The notes beneath the pieces were generated by a model. That model was not told where the DNA came from. It did no database searches and saw nothing but the letters and a program-made list of their open reading frames with translations. This document shows, piece by piece, positions 1 through 8,083 of a DNA stretch of 33,074 bases (its first letter is position 1; the number at the start of each line of letters is the position of its first letter). The DNA lies in the NCBI RefSeq assembly GCF_938002845.1, contig NZ_CALKZP010000007.1, forward strand, positions 1 to 33,074. The letters are read 5' to 3'. The translations under genes and the position numbers were made by a program. This DNA is from an uncultured Campylobacter sp. GTDB taxonomy: Bacteria; Campylobacterota; Campylobacteria; Campylobacterales; Campylobacteraceae.

Positions 1-530
1 TTGGAAATTTAGCCGAGCAGGGCTGCGTCATCAAGACCGCGGGCATCATCGGCGAGCGCAAATTTAGCGGCAAGGCGGTCTGCTTTAACAGCCAAGACGA
101 AGCGATAGAGGGCATCTCAAGCGGCAAGGTAAACAAAGGCGATGTGGTCGTCATCCGCTACGAAGGGCCGCGCGGAGGCCCGGGTATGCAGGAGATGCTA
201 AGCCCTACGAGCCTAATCATGGGGCGAGGATTGGGCGCGGACGTGGCGCTGATCACGGACGGTAGATTTAGCGGAGCGACGAGGGGGTTAAGCGTCGGAC
301 ACGTGAGTCCCGAAGCTGCTGAGGGCGGCATGATCGGATTGCTACAAGACGGCGACGTCATCGATATCGACGTGGATACGTACGCGATAAACGTGCGTCT
401 AAGCGAGGAGGAGATCGCTGAGCGCAGGGCTAAATTTAAGCCGATTGAAAAACCGCTGCCGTATCGCTGGCTGCGAATGTATCGCAAGCTGGTGACCAAT
501 GCTAGCAACGGAGCGATTTTGGAGGCGTAG
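1..530 (+). CDS. ilvD: Dihydroxy-acid dehydratase, C-terminal part (5' end outside window)
   Basis: This is the last ~175 codons of IlvD, which dehydrates 2,3-dihydroxy-isovalerate and -methylvalerate to the 2-keto acids in valine and isoleucine synthesis. The open frame already runs at base 3 with no start in the window, so the gene is cut by the window edge. Diagnostic family sequence is visible: GNLAEQG near the edge, IRYEGPRGGPGMQEML, then ALITDGRFSGATRG and the GHVSPEAAEGG block that ends the active-site domain. The stop is TAG at 528-530. The cytosolic enzyme carries an Fe-S cluster whose Cys ligands lie upstream of the window. leuC of the same biosynthetic family lies 2.2 kb downstream on the other strand. 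Assignment is secure; only the 5' part is unseen. Confidence 0.96.
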   Translation, partial: GNLAEQGCVIKTAGIIGERKFSGKAVCFNSQDEAIEGISSGKVNKGDVVVIRYEGPRGGPGMQEMLSPTSLIMGRGLGADVALITDGRFSGATRGLSVGHVSPEAAEGGMIGLLQDGDVIDIDVDTYAINVRLSEEEIAERRAKFKPIEKPLPYRWLRMYRKLVTNASNGAILEA

Positions 531-586
531 AAATTTAAAATCGGTAGGTATTGTAGTTTTAAAAATTTAAATAAGGAATGATTTTT

Positions 587-2167
587 ATGTTTGAGAGGAA
601 TTTTACCTATAAGGATTTAGAGCAAGTAGAGACTGAAATAGAAAATATACATGAGGCGCTAGCTAATGTCTATAATAATAAGTCATGTATTTGGAAAATT
701 AGTAGAACTCTTGACAAATTAAAAAATTCAAATTTTTCTAGCGAGGAAGAATATTTAATAGACGTATTTGAGTCGAGATATGTCAAGTGTATGAATAGAA
801 CTAATGAAACCATCAATTTTCTACAAAAATTTACAAAACGAAAAGATTTTAAAATTTTATCTAATACAGCTCGCGATCTTATTGATGAAATAGAACAACA
901 TTTACTGATTTTAGAACAAAAAGATATTTATTATACAAATAAAATTATGTTTAGAGGCATTATCATAAAATATATTAAATCTATTAGAATATTAAAAATA
1001 CAAAAAGAAATTGTTAAAAAATCAATAAAAAGTATAGATATTGAGGACAAAAAGAAACTTTATATAAAATTTCTTAAAAACGAGGGTGAAATATATAGAA
1101 TTTATAATAATTTACCGGATAAATTTATCAAAGATAAAAAAACATATATAAGCCATCTTTCAAATTCTATGTTAAGTGACGCGAAAGAAATCATAGCAAA
1201 AAGTATAAAATATAAAATATTTTCTGTATTAAATTTTGTAGTTTTTGGAGCGCTTCTTTGTATACCATATTTTTTAGAGTTAAAAAGAGTACCGGAAATT
1301 TCTGTAGGAAGCATACCTATATCTTTAGTTGCAGTTTTTGCTATCGGTATATCTTTAACTTTATATTTATATATTCTTGTATTTTTACAAAATTACTTTT
1401 TATTTAGAGGTTGGTACGAAAGTAAAAATAAGGTTAAGCTATGTTTTATGGGAATAGATTTCAGTATGATATTGCTAATGACTTTTATACCGGTTATTCA
1501 TGATAAATTAAATTTATCATCTTCTTCGTATGAGCACATTAGAGATGCAGGTTGTTTGCTTAAGATATGTTTGACTTTACATGCAATATTTTTGTTATCA
1601 TTTTCCTATAAATTTTGGAGGGATAATAAAGATGAACTGAGCGATATTCTTCTAGCCGCTCTTTTAATATTTATCTCTGATTTGCTGATATTATTAGTTA
1701 TTTATTTTAACTATACAGATGACTACATCCTTGTAGTAATTCCTATGGTGCTTCTTTCTTTTATGATAAGATTTCTTCAAATTAGTAAAAAATTCTCATA
1801 TCGGTATATACTGTTTGTATTATCCTTTGTTGTTTTCGTACTTTTGTCATCTGCTAGTGGATTTTTTGTGAGGGCTGTAGGTTTAGCAAACTACCAAATC
1901 GATCTCGACATTCGAAAAGACAATATTCCAGAGTATATTCTAAATTTAAATATCAAATGCCAAAGTAAAGCAAGCGAAGATATAGAGTTTATAAAATACA
2001 CTTGTATATTAGACGATAAGTCGGGTCTGGCGATAAAATTTAAAAATATTCTAGTAAAAGTGAAATCAGACGGTAAATATTGGCTTGAGGTCGCATCCAA
2101 GGATAGGAACGAAAGTGAAATAGATAATTACAGGTTTTGGGTTTCGGAAAAGAATATTGTCAATTAA
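587..2167 (+). CDS. Orphan multi-spanning membrane protein, AT-rich, function unknown
   Basis: I do not recognise this 526-residue protein. The first ~205 residues are charged, Lys/Glu/Ile-rich and helical, probably cytoplasmic. About seven hydrophobic segments follow (roughly residues 210-440), then a soluble ~90-residue C-terminal tail starting after the ASGFFVRAVG segment. Two starts are possible. ATG 578 directly abuts the AAGGA at 573-577, whereas ATG 587 has it 9 nt upstream, so 587 (MFERNF) is chosen. Base composition is visibly more AT-rich than the flanking ilvD and leuC, and codons such as ATA and AAA dominate, which suggests acquisition by transfer. It is alone, inserted between two amino-acid biosynthesis genes, with a decayed small ORF just downstream. 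A role in phage defence or envelope function is possible, but nothing in the sequence decides this. Confidence 0.8.
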   Translation: MFERNFTYKDLEQVETEIENIHEALANVYNNKSCIWKISRTLDKLKNSNFSSEEEYLIDVFESRYVKCMNRTNETINFLQKFTKRKDFKILSNTARDLIDEIEQHLLILEQKDIYYTNKIMFRGIIIKYIKSIRILKIQKEIVKKSIKSIDIEDKKKLYIKFLKNEGEIYRIYNNLPDKFIKDKKTYISHLSNSMLSDAKEIIAKSIKYKIFSVLNFVVFGALLCIPYFLELKRVPEISVGSIPISLVAVFAIGISLTLYLYILVFLQNYFLFRGWYESKNKVKLCFMGIDFSMILLMTFIPVIHDKLNLSSSSYEHIRDAGCLLKICLTLHAIFLLSFSYKFWRDNKDELSDILLAALLIFISDLLILLVIYFNYTDDYILVVIPMVLLSFMIRFLQISKKFSYRYILFVLSFVVFVLLSSASGFFVRAVGLANYQIDLDIRKDNIPEYILNLNIKCQSKASEDIEFIKYTCILDDKSGLAIKFKNILVKVKSDGKYWLEVASKDRNESEIDNYRFWVSEKNIVN

Positions 2168-2254
2168 AGCCGGTATATTTAATAGCATTTGATTAATAAT
2201 TAACTATAATTTCACCTTTCAATTTTAAATTTGACAGTCATATTTTTGGGATAA

Positions 2255-2578
2255 ATGCACAGATATTTTTTTGGACTTAAATTCCTAAAACGTCAGGTGG
2301 GGGATGATTATCTTGCTATTATTGTGACGATATCTTTCAGCATTTTCAGCGGCAGCCGGGCGGTTATGGGTGCGATGGGGCGGTGAGCTTTTGGAGCTTT
2401 TCTTTTGAGTATGGCTATTAGCGGCTACTCATACTGCGAGTTTACGAATCTCAACGGCAACCAACTCGTTTCAAGGGCTGATACCGATCGCGTATTTATA
2501 GGCACAACGATCGCGGCTTTTATGGTGAGCAAGCTCAAATTTCGTTACTCGCAAACAAAATCTGTGTATTTTGGGTAA
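2255..2578 (+). pseudogene. Decayed small membrane-protein ORF with one internal UGA
   Basis: Reading from ATG 2255 gives MHRYFFGLKF... for 43 codons, then a TGA at 2384-2386, then the same frame stays open for 64 more codons to TAA 2576-2578, including a hydrophobic stretch around GAFLLSMAISGYSY. A single frame open on both sides of one stop suggests a recently broken ~107-codon gene. The second half also has its own ATG at 2411, which would give a 55-residue peptide. The ribosome-binding site is weak (GGGAT before 2255). I do not recognise the family. It occupies most of the 620-base gap between the AT-rich membrane gene and leuC; the remaining ~210 bases to leuC show nothing I can call. 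Confidence 0.35.
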
Positions 2579-2788
2579 TTATAAGGCGATCTAATTTCTG
2601 GTTTTGAAGCGCGTTTTGCGTTTGGTTGCAGTCTGCTTTTATTTTACCGGACTACCGCATCTCCGCTATACATATAACTTTTTGCAGCGTTTATAGCGAT
2701 TGGTATTTAGCCACGTTCATGTAAACCCATAAACCCATTAAGATCACACATAGAAAACCAAATTATTGTTAAAATTCAAATCTTAAAC

Positions 2789-4054
2789 CTACAAATCCCT
2801 CGGATCGGCGATCTTTCCTGCGACGGCGCTAGCTGCGGCGACGGCGGAGTTTGCTAGATATACTTCGCTTGTTCTATCGCCCATGCGGCCGACGAAATTT
2901 CGATTAGTCGTGCTTACGCAGCGCTCGCCCACGCCCAAAATCCCCATATATCCGCCCAAGCACGCGCCGCAGGTCGGGTTGCTGACGACTGCGCCCGCTT
3001 CTACGAAAATATCCCACAGCCCCTCTTTTTGCGCGGCCAGAGCGATCTTTTGCGTCGCAGGCGTGATGATGAGGCGGGTTTTGCGCGCTACCTTACGACC
3101 TTTTAAAATTTGCGCAGCGATCCGCAGATCGGAGAGCCTGCCGTTGGTGCAGCTGCCGATAAAGACCTGATCGACGGCGATGTCATCGCGCACCGCCTCG
3201 CGCACGCTCTTGCCATTGCTAGGTAGGAACGGATACGCGATCACCGGATCAAGCTTGCTAACGTCGATCTGCAAAATTTGCTCATAGTTCGCGCCTTCGT
3301 CGGAGTAGTGAAATTTCGGCTCGGCGCGCAAATTTTTATCTGCCAAAAATTCCTTCGTGATCTCATCGACCGCGACGATACCGCTCTTGCCGCCCGCTTC
3401 GATCGCCATATTGCAAAGCGAAAATCTGCTATCCATATCCAGATACTCCAGCGCGTCGCCGCAGAATTCCAAAGCCTTGTAGCGCGCGCCGTCCACGCCG
3501 ATGAGGCGGATCACTTCTAGGATCAGATCCTTGCCGTAGATGTGCGGCGCAGGCTTGCCGTGAAAAATTACTTTGATCGTAGGCGGTACTTTAAACCAAT
3601 TCTTGCCCGTTATCATCGCAAAAGCAAGATCGGTGCTGCCCATACCGGTCGCAAATGCCCCCAGCGCGCCGTGGGTACAGGTGTGGCTGTCCGCGCCGAT
3701 GATGACGTCGCCGGGCACTACGAGCCCCTTTTCAGGCATCAGCGCGTGCTCGATACCCATATCTTTTTCGTCGAAATAGTTTTTCAAATCGTGCTTGTAA
3801 GCAAACTCGCGTGAAATTTTAGCTTGGTTTGCGCTTAAAATATCCTTCGTAGGGATATAGTGATCCATCACGATCGCAAAGCCGTCCGGGTTGGCGAGCT
3901 TTTTTGCGCCGCTAAGCTCAAACTGCTTGATCGAAATCGGCGTCGTGATGTCGTTGCCTATGACCATATCGATGGCGCTTTCGATGATCTGTCCCGCGAA
4001 AACCGCCTCGCCCACGTGCTCGCTAAAAATTTTCTCCGTGATCGTTTGCTTCAT
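2789..4054 (-). CDS. leuC: 3-isopropylmalate dehydratase large subunit (short LeuC/HacA type)
   Basis: LeuC with LeuD isomerises 2-isopropylmalate to 3-isopropylmalate in leucine synthesis. At 421 residues this is the shorter archaeal-type large subunit rather than the ~470-residue enterobacterial type. The aconitase-fold hallmarks are present: IGADSHTCTHGALGAFATGMGSTD (residues ~119-142), GSCTNGR with Cys302, and NPTCGACLGG with Cys362 and Cys365. These three Cys are the expected [4Fe-4S] ligands. The start ATG at 4054 is preceded by AAGGAG at a normal distance. No leuD is present: downstream of the stop lies only non-coding DNA and the decayed ORF, so the small subunit must be encoded elsewhere. 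A related substrate such as methylmalate or homoaconitate cannot be excluded from sequence alone. Confidence 0.92.
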   Translation of the reverse strand: MKQTITEKIFSEHVGEAVFAGQIIESAIDMVIGNDITTPISIKQFELSGAKKLANPDGFAIVMDHYIPTKDILSANQAKISREFAYKHDLKNYFDEKDMGIEHALMPEKGLVVPGDVIIGADSHTCTHGALGAFATGMGSTDLAFAMITGKNWFKVPPTIKVIFHGKPAPHIYGKDLILEVIRLIGVDGARYKALEFCGDALEYLDMDSRFSLCNMAIEAGGKSGIVAVDEITKEFLADKNLRAEPKFHYSDEGANYEQILQIDVSKLDPVIAYPFLPSNGKSVREAVRDDIAVDQVFIGSCTNGRLSDLRIAAQILKGRKVARKTRLIITPATQKIALAAQKEGLWDIFVEAGAVVSNPTCGACLGGYMGILGVGERCVSTTNRNFVGRMGDRTSEVYLANSAVAAASAVAGKIADPRDL

Positions 4055-4122
4055 AAAATCTCCTTCGTATCGGTTAAATTTGCGCGATTTTAGCTAAAAA
4101 ATCATAAATTTTTGCAATTTTA

Positions 4123-4130
4123 TGTATAAT
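4123..4130 (+). promoter_or_regulatory. Extended -10 promoter of the nitroreductase-rqcH unit
   Basis: TGTATAAT sits 21 bases before the ATG at 4152, in an AT-rich stretch with no convincing -35 box, as is usual for the campylobacterial housekeeping sigma factor. Transcription would start near 4137, giving a short leader that carries the AAGGAG site. Confidence 0.6.
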
Positions 4131-4151
4131 TGAGCCGCAAGGAGCGAGACG

Positions 4152-4676
4152 ATGGAAATTTTAGATATTTTTGCAAACCGCAGAAGCGTAAGAAAATACG
4201 CGCAGGGGCCGCTTGAGGACGAGGCACTGGATAAAATTTTAAAAGCGGGCCTGCTTGCGCCGTCGGGGTATGCACGCCGCCCGTGGGAGTTCATCCTCGT
4301 GCGCGACAAACAGATGCTTGAGGGGTTAAGCGGATGCCGCAGCAGCGGTGCAAATATGCTAAAACAGGCCGCGGCCGCGATCGTCGTGATCGCAGATGAG
4401 CAGAAGCAGGACGTCTGGATCGAGGACTGCTCGGTAGCGCTAGGCTACATGCACCTTGCCGCAAGCGCGCTAAATCTTGGCAGCTGCTGGGTGCAGGTAA
4501 GGCTGCGCGCCGCCGCGGACGGACGCAGCTGCGAGGGGTTTTTACGCGAGGCGCTGGGCTTTCCGCCAAATTTCAAAGCAGAAGCGATACTGGCCCTCGG
4601 CGTACTGCAACAGCGCCCGAGCCCGCACGATCTGCAGAAGCTAAATTTAAGCAAAATCCATAAAGAGAAATTTTAA
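4152..4676 (+). CDS. Nitroreductase-family FMN oxidoreductase
   Basis: A 174-residue member of the nitroreductase superfamily, small flavoproteins that use NAD(P)H to reduce nitro compounds, quinones or other acceptors. The N-terminal FMN-binding pattern is clear: FANRRSVRKYAQGPL at residues ~6-20, then LLAPSGYARRPWEFILV at ~35-51. The middle shows a Gly/Ala-rich helix with the family-typical SVALGYMHLAASALNLGSCWV. Its length matches the short single-domain subfamily. The ATG at 4152 has AAGGAG about 8 bases upstream. It is followed after only 5 bases by rqcH, so the two are probably co-transcribed. The physiological substrate cannot be told from sequence. It lies divergently from leuC, separated by about 97 bases. 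Confidence 0.85.
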   Translation: MEILDIFANRRSVRKYAQGPLEDEALDKILKAGLLAPSGYARRPWEFILVRDKQMLEGLSGCRSSGANMLKQAAAAIVVIADEQKQDVWIEDCSVALGYMHLAASALNLGSCWVQVRLRAAADGRSCEGFLREALGFPPNFKAEAILALGVLQQRPSPHDLQKLNLSKIHKEKF

Positions 4677-4681
4677 CGCGT

Positions 4682-6004
4682 ATGAAGTATCAAAACTTAA
4701 TTCAAATTTGCGAGTATCTACGCGCCAAACGCTTCCTTTTGCACATTAAACGCGTAGGAGATAACCTTTTTAAAGTCTGTTTTGACGGCAACGAGACGCT
4801 GTTTTTTGATATGAATAAATCGGGCTGCAATATCCACGAAAATGACGCTTTTACCGAAGGTAAGGTTTACGCGGCGCCCTTTGACGTGCTACTTGCCAAG
4901 CGCTTCGTAAAATCGCGCATCACTTCCGTTAGCGTGCCAGAAAATAATAGAATTTTATGCCTTAGCGTAAGCCAAAACGCAAGCTACAAAACCCAAAGCT
5001 CAAATATCTACTTCGAATTTACCGGGCGATTTACCAACGTAATAATCACCGATGAAAACGATGTGATTTTAGAGGCGCTGCGGCACTTCGAGACGAAATT
5101 TAGACAGATTAAGGTAGGAAGAAAACTCCGCCACCTACCGCCTGCAAATATTAAAGAAGCCCCCGTGCCAAAAATTTCGGACTTTAGAGCATTTTTTCGC
5201 GCGGAATTTAACGCGCTAAATGCAGATCGCTTAAACTCGCTCAAATCAGCAAAAATCACGGCGCTAAATAAAAAGCTAGACTCGGTGCATGAGGCTTTAG
5301 GCTCTTTGCAAAGCAGCGCTGAACTACTACGAAGCGCCGAGCTTTTAGGTGCGAAAGCTGCCTTGCTAAAAGAAAATATCTATAAAATTCCAACTAGCGC
5401 GCGAGAATTTACGCTGCAAAAAGGAGACGCCGAAGCGATAGAATTTAAACTGCAAAAGCCTGCAAGCGCCACTTTGGGCGAGCTTTACTCCGAGGCAAAG
5501 CGTATGCGCCAAAAGGCTGCTAATATCCATATCGAAGAGCAAAATTTAAAGGAGAAACTCGCGTTTTATGAGAATTTAAAATCGCTCATTCTTGCCGCAC
5601 AGGATGCACACGAGATCGAAATTCTAATGCCTAAGCGCACGCAAATTAGGCAAAAAAGCAAGGAAAAAAATAGCGAATATGTAGCGAGCTTTTATCTCGG
5701 GGATTTTAAAATCAGCGTCGGTAAAAACGAAAAAGGCAATGAGTTCTTACTAAAAAATAGCTCCAAATCCGACTATTGGTTTCATCTTAAGGACATTCCA
5801 AGCGCACACGTCATCGTAAAGACAAATAAGCAAAGTCTAAGCGAAGAGGTGGTCGAATTCGCCGCTAAAATTTGCGTGAGCTTCAGTGCAAGCGGCAGCG
5901 GAAAATATCTCGTCGATTACACTAAACGCCAAAATGTCAAAATCAACGAAGGTGCTTTCGTAAACTACGTAAATTTTAAAACAATTAGCGTTTTAAAGCC
6001 GTAA
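4682..6004 (+). CDS. rqcH: NFACT-family ribosome quality-control protein (RqcH/FbpA homologue)
   Basis: A homologue of RqcH, which binds stalled 50S-peptidyl-tRNA complexes and recruits alanyl-tRNA to add C-terminal Ala tails that mark the nascent chain for degradation. NFACT-N occupies residues ~1-155 and includes TGRFTN at 114-119 (TGRHSN in most homologues) and LPP at 152-154. A helical linker and a heptad-like region cover ~185-320, and the NFACT-R domain begins at SDYWFHLKDIPSAHV (363-377). At 440 residues it is shorter than the ~570-residue Bacillus protein, mostly in the middle region. The Asp-Arg pair of NFACT-N that RqcH needs aligns here with Asn89-Arg90. Older annotations call such genes fibronectin-binding protein, but this copy has no secretion signal. 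Confidence 0.85.
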   Translation: MKYQNLIQICEYLRAKRFLLHIKRVGDNLFKVCFDGNETLFFDMNKSGCNIHENDAFTEGKVYAAPFDVLLAKRFVKSRITSVSVPENNRILCLSVSQNASYKTQSSNIYFEFTGRFTNVIITDENDVILEALRHFETKFRQIKVGRKLRHLPPANIKEAPVPKISDFRAFFRAEFNALNADRLNSLKSAKITALNKKLDSVHEALGSLQSSAELLRSAELLGAKAALLKENIYKIPTSAREFTLQKGDAEAIEFKLQKPASATLGELYSEAKRMRQKAANIHIEEQNLKEKLAFYENLKSLILAAQDAHEIEILMPKRTQIRQKSKEKNSEYVASFYLGDFKISVGKNEKGNEFLLKNSSKSDYWFHLKDIPSAHVIVKTNKQSLSEEVVEFAAKICVSFSASGSGKYLVDYTKRQNVKINEGAFVNYVNFKTISVLKP

Positions 6005-6019
6005 TAAGCGAGCTTGCGG

Positions 6020-6025
6020 TATAAT
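6020..6025 (+). promoter_or_regulatory. -10 element upstream of cdsA
   Basis: TATAAT preceded by GCGG, 28 bases upstream of the cdsA ATG and just after the rqcH stop. No clear -35 is seen. It would let cdsA-dxr be transcribed independently of the upstream pair. Confidence 0.45.
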
Positions 6026-6053
6026 TACTCAAAATAAATTCCAAGGAAATTCT

Positions 6054-6818
6054 ATGAAACAAAGAATAATCACGGCAAGCATTTTACTCGCCGTATTTTT
6101 GGCTCTAATTCTCATAAACGCCAGGTGGCTAAATTTCGCCGTATTTGCACTGATACTCGTGCTTGCGTTTTTTGAAAGCCTCAAATTATGGGGTCTGGAG
6201 GAAACTAGCAAAAAGTGGCTCGCGCTGGCGATCGCGTTTTTTGCGCTGCTACCATTTACGCAGACCGATGAGCCTTTCGTCTCAGCGCTAAAAGTTAGCA
6301 TCCTGATGATCCTATGCGTCGCCTCTGTTGTAGCCTTTACCAAGGGCCCCAGCCTAAAGATCACGCTTCCTTTCATCTATCCCGTTGCGCCGATATTTTT
6401 TATGTGGGCGGCTTATGATGATTTCGGGGAAGTTTTTCACTTCGTTTGGCTGATCTTTATTATCGTAGCTAGCGATAGCGGCGCATATTTTATCGGAAGA
6501 GCCTTCGGCAAAACTCCGCTAAGCGCTAGCTCGCCGAATAAAACCGTAGAGGGCGTGCTAGGCGGATTAGCGCTCGCGCTTATCGTTAGCCTCATTTATG
6601 CGCGCATCTTTACCAATATGCCGCCGCTTGAAATTTTAGGCAAAACCATCATCATAGCAATTTTTGGCGTATTCGGCGATCTGTTTGAAAGCTACCTAAA
6701 ACGCGCGGCGGGTCTTAAAGACAGCGGCGCGCTCTTTCCCGGACACGGCGGGATCTTAGACCGCATCGACGGCTATATGTTCGGCGCAATCGCGATGGCG
6801 ATAGTCTATTCATGGTAG
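6054..6818 (+). CDS. cdsA: Phosphatidate cytidylyltransferase (CDP-diglyceride synthase)
   Basis: CdsA converts phosphatidate and CTP to CDP-diacylglycerol, the precursor of all phospholipids, in the inner membrane. The 254-residue protein has about seven to eight hydrophobic segments. Family motifs are SDSGAYFIGRAFGKTPL at residues ~140-156, SPNKTVEG at ~159-166, and the C-terminal signature running from KRAAGLKDSGALFPGHGGILDRIDG. AAGGAA lies 6-7 bases before the ATG at 6054. The gene overlaps dxr by 7 bases, a common arrangement in Campylobacterota that couples phospholipid and isoprenoid precursor synthesis. There is nothing unusual in the sequence. Confidence 0.96.
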   Translation: MKQRIITASILLAVFLALILINARWLNFAVFALILVLAFFESLKLWGLEETSKKWLALAIAFFALLPFTQTDEPFVSALKVSILMILCVASVVAFTKGPSLKITLPFIYPVAPIFFMWAAYDDFGEVFHFVWLIFIIVASDSGAYFIGRAFGKTPLSASSPNKTVEGVLGGLALALIVSLIYARIFTNMPPLEILGKTIIIAIFGVFGDLFESYLKRAAGLKDSGALFPGHGGILDRIDGYMFGAIAMAIVYSW

Positions 6819-7897
6819 TTTTAGGCTCTACGGGCTCTATCGGCACAAACACCCTAGACGTAGCCGCTCGCAGCGGCAGTATGATTGAAGCGCTTAGCTG
6901 CGGACGCAATATCAAGCTTTTAAACGAACAGATCGCAAAATTTCATCCTCGTCTCGTCTGCATCGCGGACGCGCAGCAGAAAAGCGAGGTAGATCACGAG
7001 CGCGTATTTTGCGGCGCAGATGGAATTTTACAGATGCTTGCAGAGTGCAAAAGCACGACCGTGGTAAACGCTCTCGTAGGCTTTGCGGGCATGATGCCCA
7101 GCCTAAAAACCCAAGAGCTCGGAAAGAGGCTGTGTCTCGCCAACAAAGAAAGCCTGGTCGTCGGCGGGAAATTTCTGCAAACGGATAAAATTTACCCGAT
7201 CGACAGCGAGCATTTCGGGCTGAAATTTTTACTTAGCAACGCCAAAATCCCTGTTTCGCGCCTAATCATCACGGCTAGCGGCGGCGCATTTTACGACGTT
7301 CCGCTAACGCAGCTGGGCTCGCTCACGCCGCAAAACGCCCTAAAGCACCCCAACTGGAAGATGGGCGCAAAGATCACGATCGACAGCGCCACGATGGCGA
7401 ATAAACTCTTTGAGGTGATCGAGGCGTTTTGGCTCTACGGCACGCGCGAGATCGATGCGCTCATCGAGCGCACCTCGCAGATCCACGCGCTGGTCGAATT
7501 CGCAGACGGCTCTACGACGGCGCACATTAGCAGAGCCGATATGCGCCTAGCCATCGCACACGCGATGTTTAGCGGCGACGTACGGGAGCAGATCACCGCA
7601 CCCGTGGATCTGTGCGCACTGCGACCGATAGAGCTTAAGCCGATCGACGAGATGAAATTTCAAATTTTTACCCTCAAAGACGCGCTGTTAGCAAACCCCG
7701 ATCTCGGCGTCGTCATCAATGCCGCGAACGAAGCGGGCGTAAATGCGTTTTTGCAGCAGCGCTGCCGCTTTACCGACATTGCGCGCGTGGTGCTGAAGTG
7801 TGCGGAGAAATTTAACTCACCTAGCGTAACGGACGCGGACGCGCTTGCGTCGGTGGATGCGAGCGTGCGAGCGTATGCAAACGAACTGCTGAAATAA
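6812..7897 (+). CDS. dxr: 1-deoxy-D-xylulose-5-phosphate reductoisomerase
   Basis: Dxr (IspC) rearranges and reduces DXP to 2-C-methyl-D-erythritol 4-phosphate with NADPH, the first committed step of the MEP isoprenoid pathway. The NADPH-binding GSTGSIG is at residues ~5-11. LANKESLVVGG (~109-119), the metal- and substrate-binding region IDSEHFGLKF (~130-139), ASGGAFYD (~155-162) and KMGAKITIDSATMANKLFEVIEA (~182-204) are all in order. At 361 residues it is slightly short but complete. The start ATG lies inside the last codons of cdsA, so translation is probably coupled. Confidence 0.97.
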   Translation: MVVLGSTGSIGTNTLDVAARSGSMIEALSCGRNIKLLNEQIAKFHPRLVCIADAQQKSEVDHERVFCGADGILQMLAECKSTTVVNALVGFAGMMPSLKTQELGKRLCLANKESLVVGGKFLQTDKIYPIDSEHFGLKFLLSNAKIPVSRLIITASGGAFYDVPLTQLGSLTPQNALKHPNWKMGAKITIDSATMANKLFEVIEAFWLYGTREIDALIERTSQIHALVEFADGSTTAHISRADMRLAIAHAMFSGDVREQITAPVDLCALRPIELKPIDEMKFQIFTLKDALLANPDLGVVINAANEAGVNAFLQQRCRFTDIARVVLKCAEKFNSPSVTDADALASVDASVRAYANELLK

Positions 7898-7964
7898 GTT
7901 TTTTAGTCACGGGATTTATACTGCACGTTAAGCTTGGCGGCAAATTTCACTGCGCGCGGCTCGC

Positions 7965-8066
7965 GCAAGTAGCCGTAAAATTTAGCGGCTCTAAAACAGC
8001 GCGCACCTATTACGTCGTATCGGGCGCAGATTTACGCTGTGCCGCAAGGTTGCGCCATTAAATTTA
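7965..8066 (+). repeat. Left copy of ~100-bp imperfect direct repeat flanking the DUF3137 gene
   Basis: The stretch from GCAAGTAGCCGTAAAATTT through ATTAAATTTA recurs, diverged but collinear, at 9117-9220 on the same strand. Shared blocks include AAAATTTAGCGGC, GGCGxAxATTTACGC, GCCGC and CCxATTAAATTT. The copy ends just before the ribosome-binding site of the gene at 8084. It fills the 186-base gap after dxr. Confidence 0.55.
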
Positions 8067-8083
8067 ATAATTAGAGGTTGGGC

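Noticed and set aside
2384..2386. Selenocysteine decoding of the internal UGA
   Set aside because: No SECIS-like hairpin is obvious just downstream and the context is not a known selenoprotein; pseudogene is simpler.
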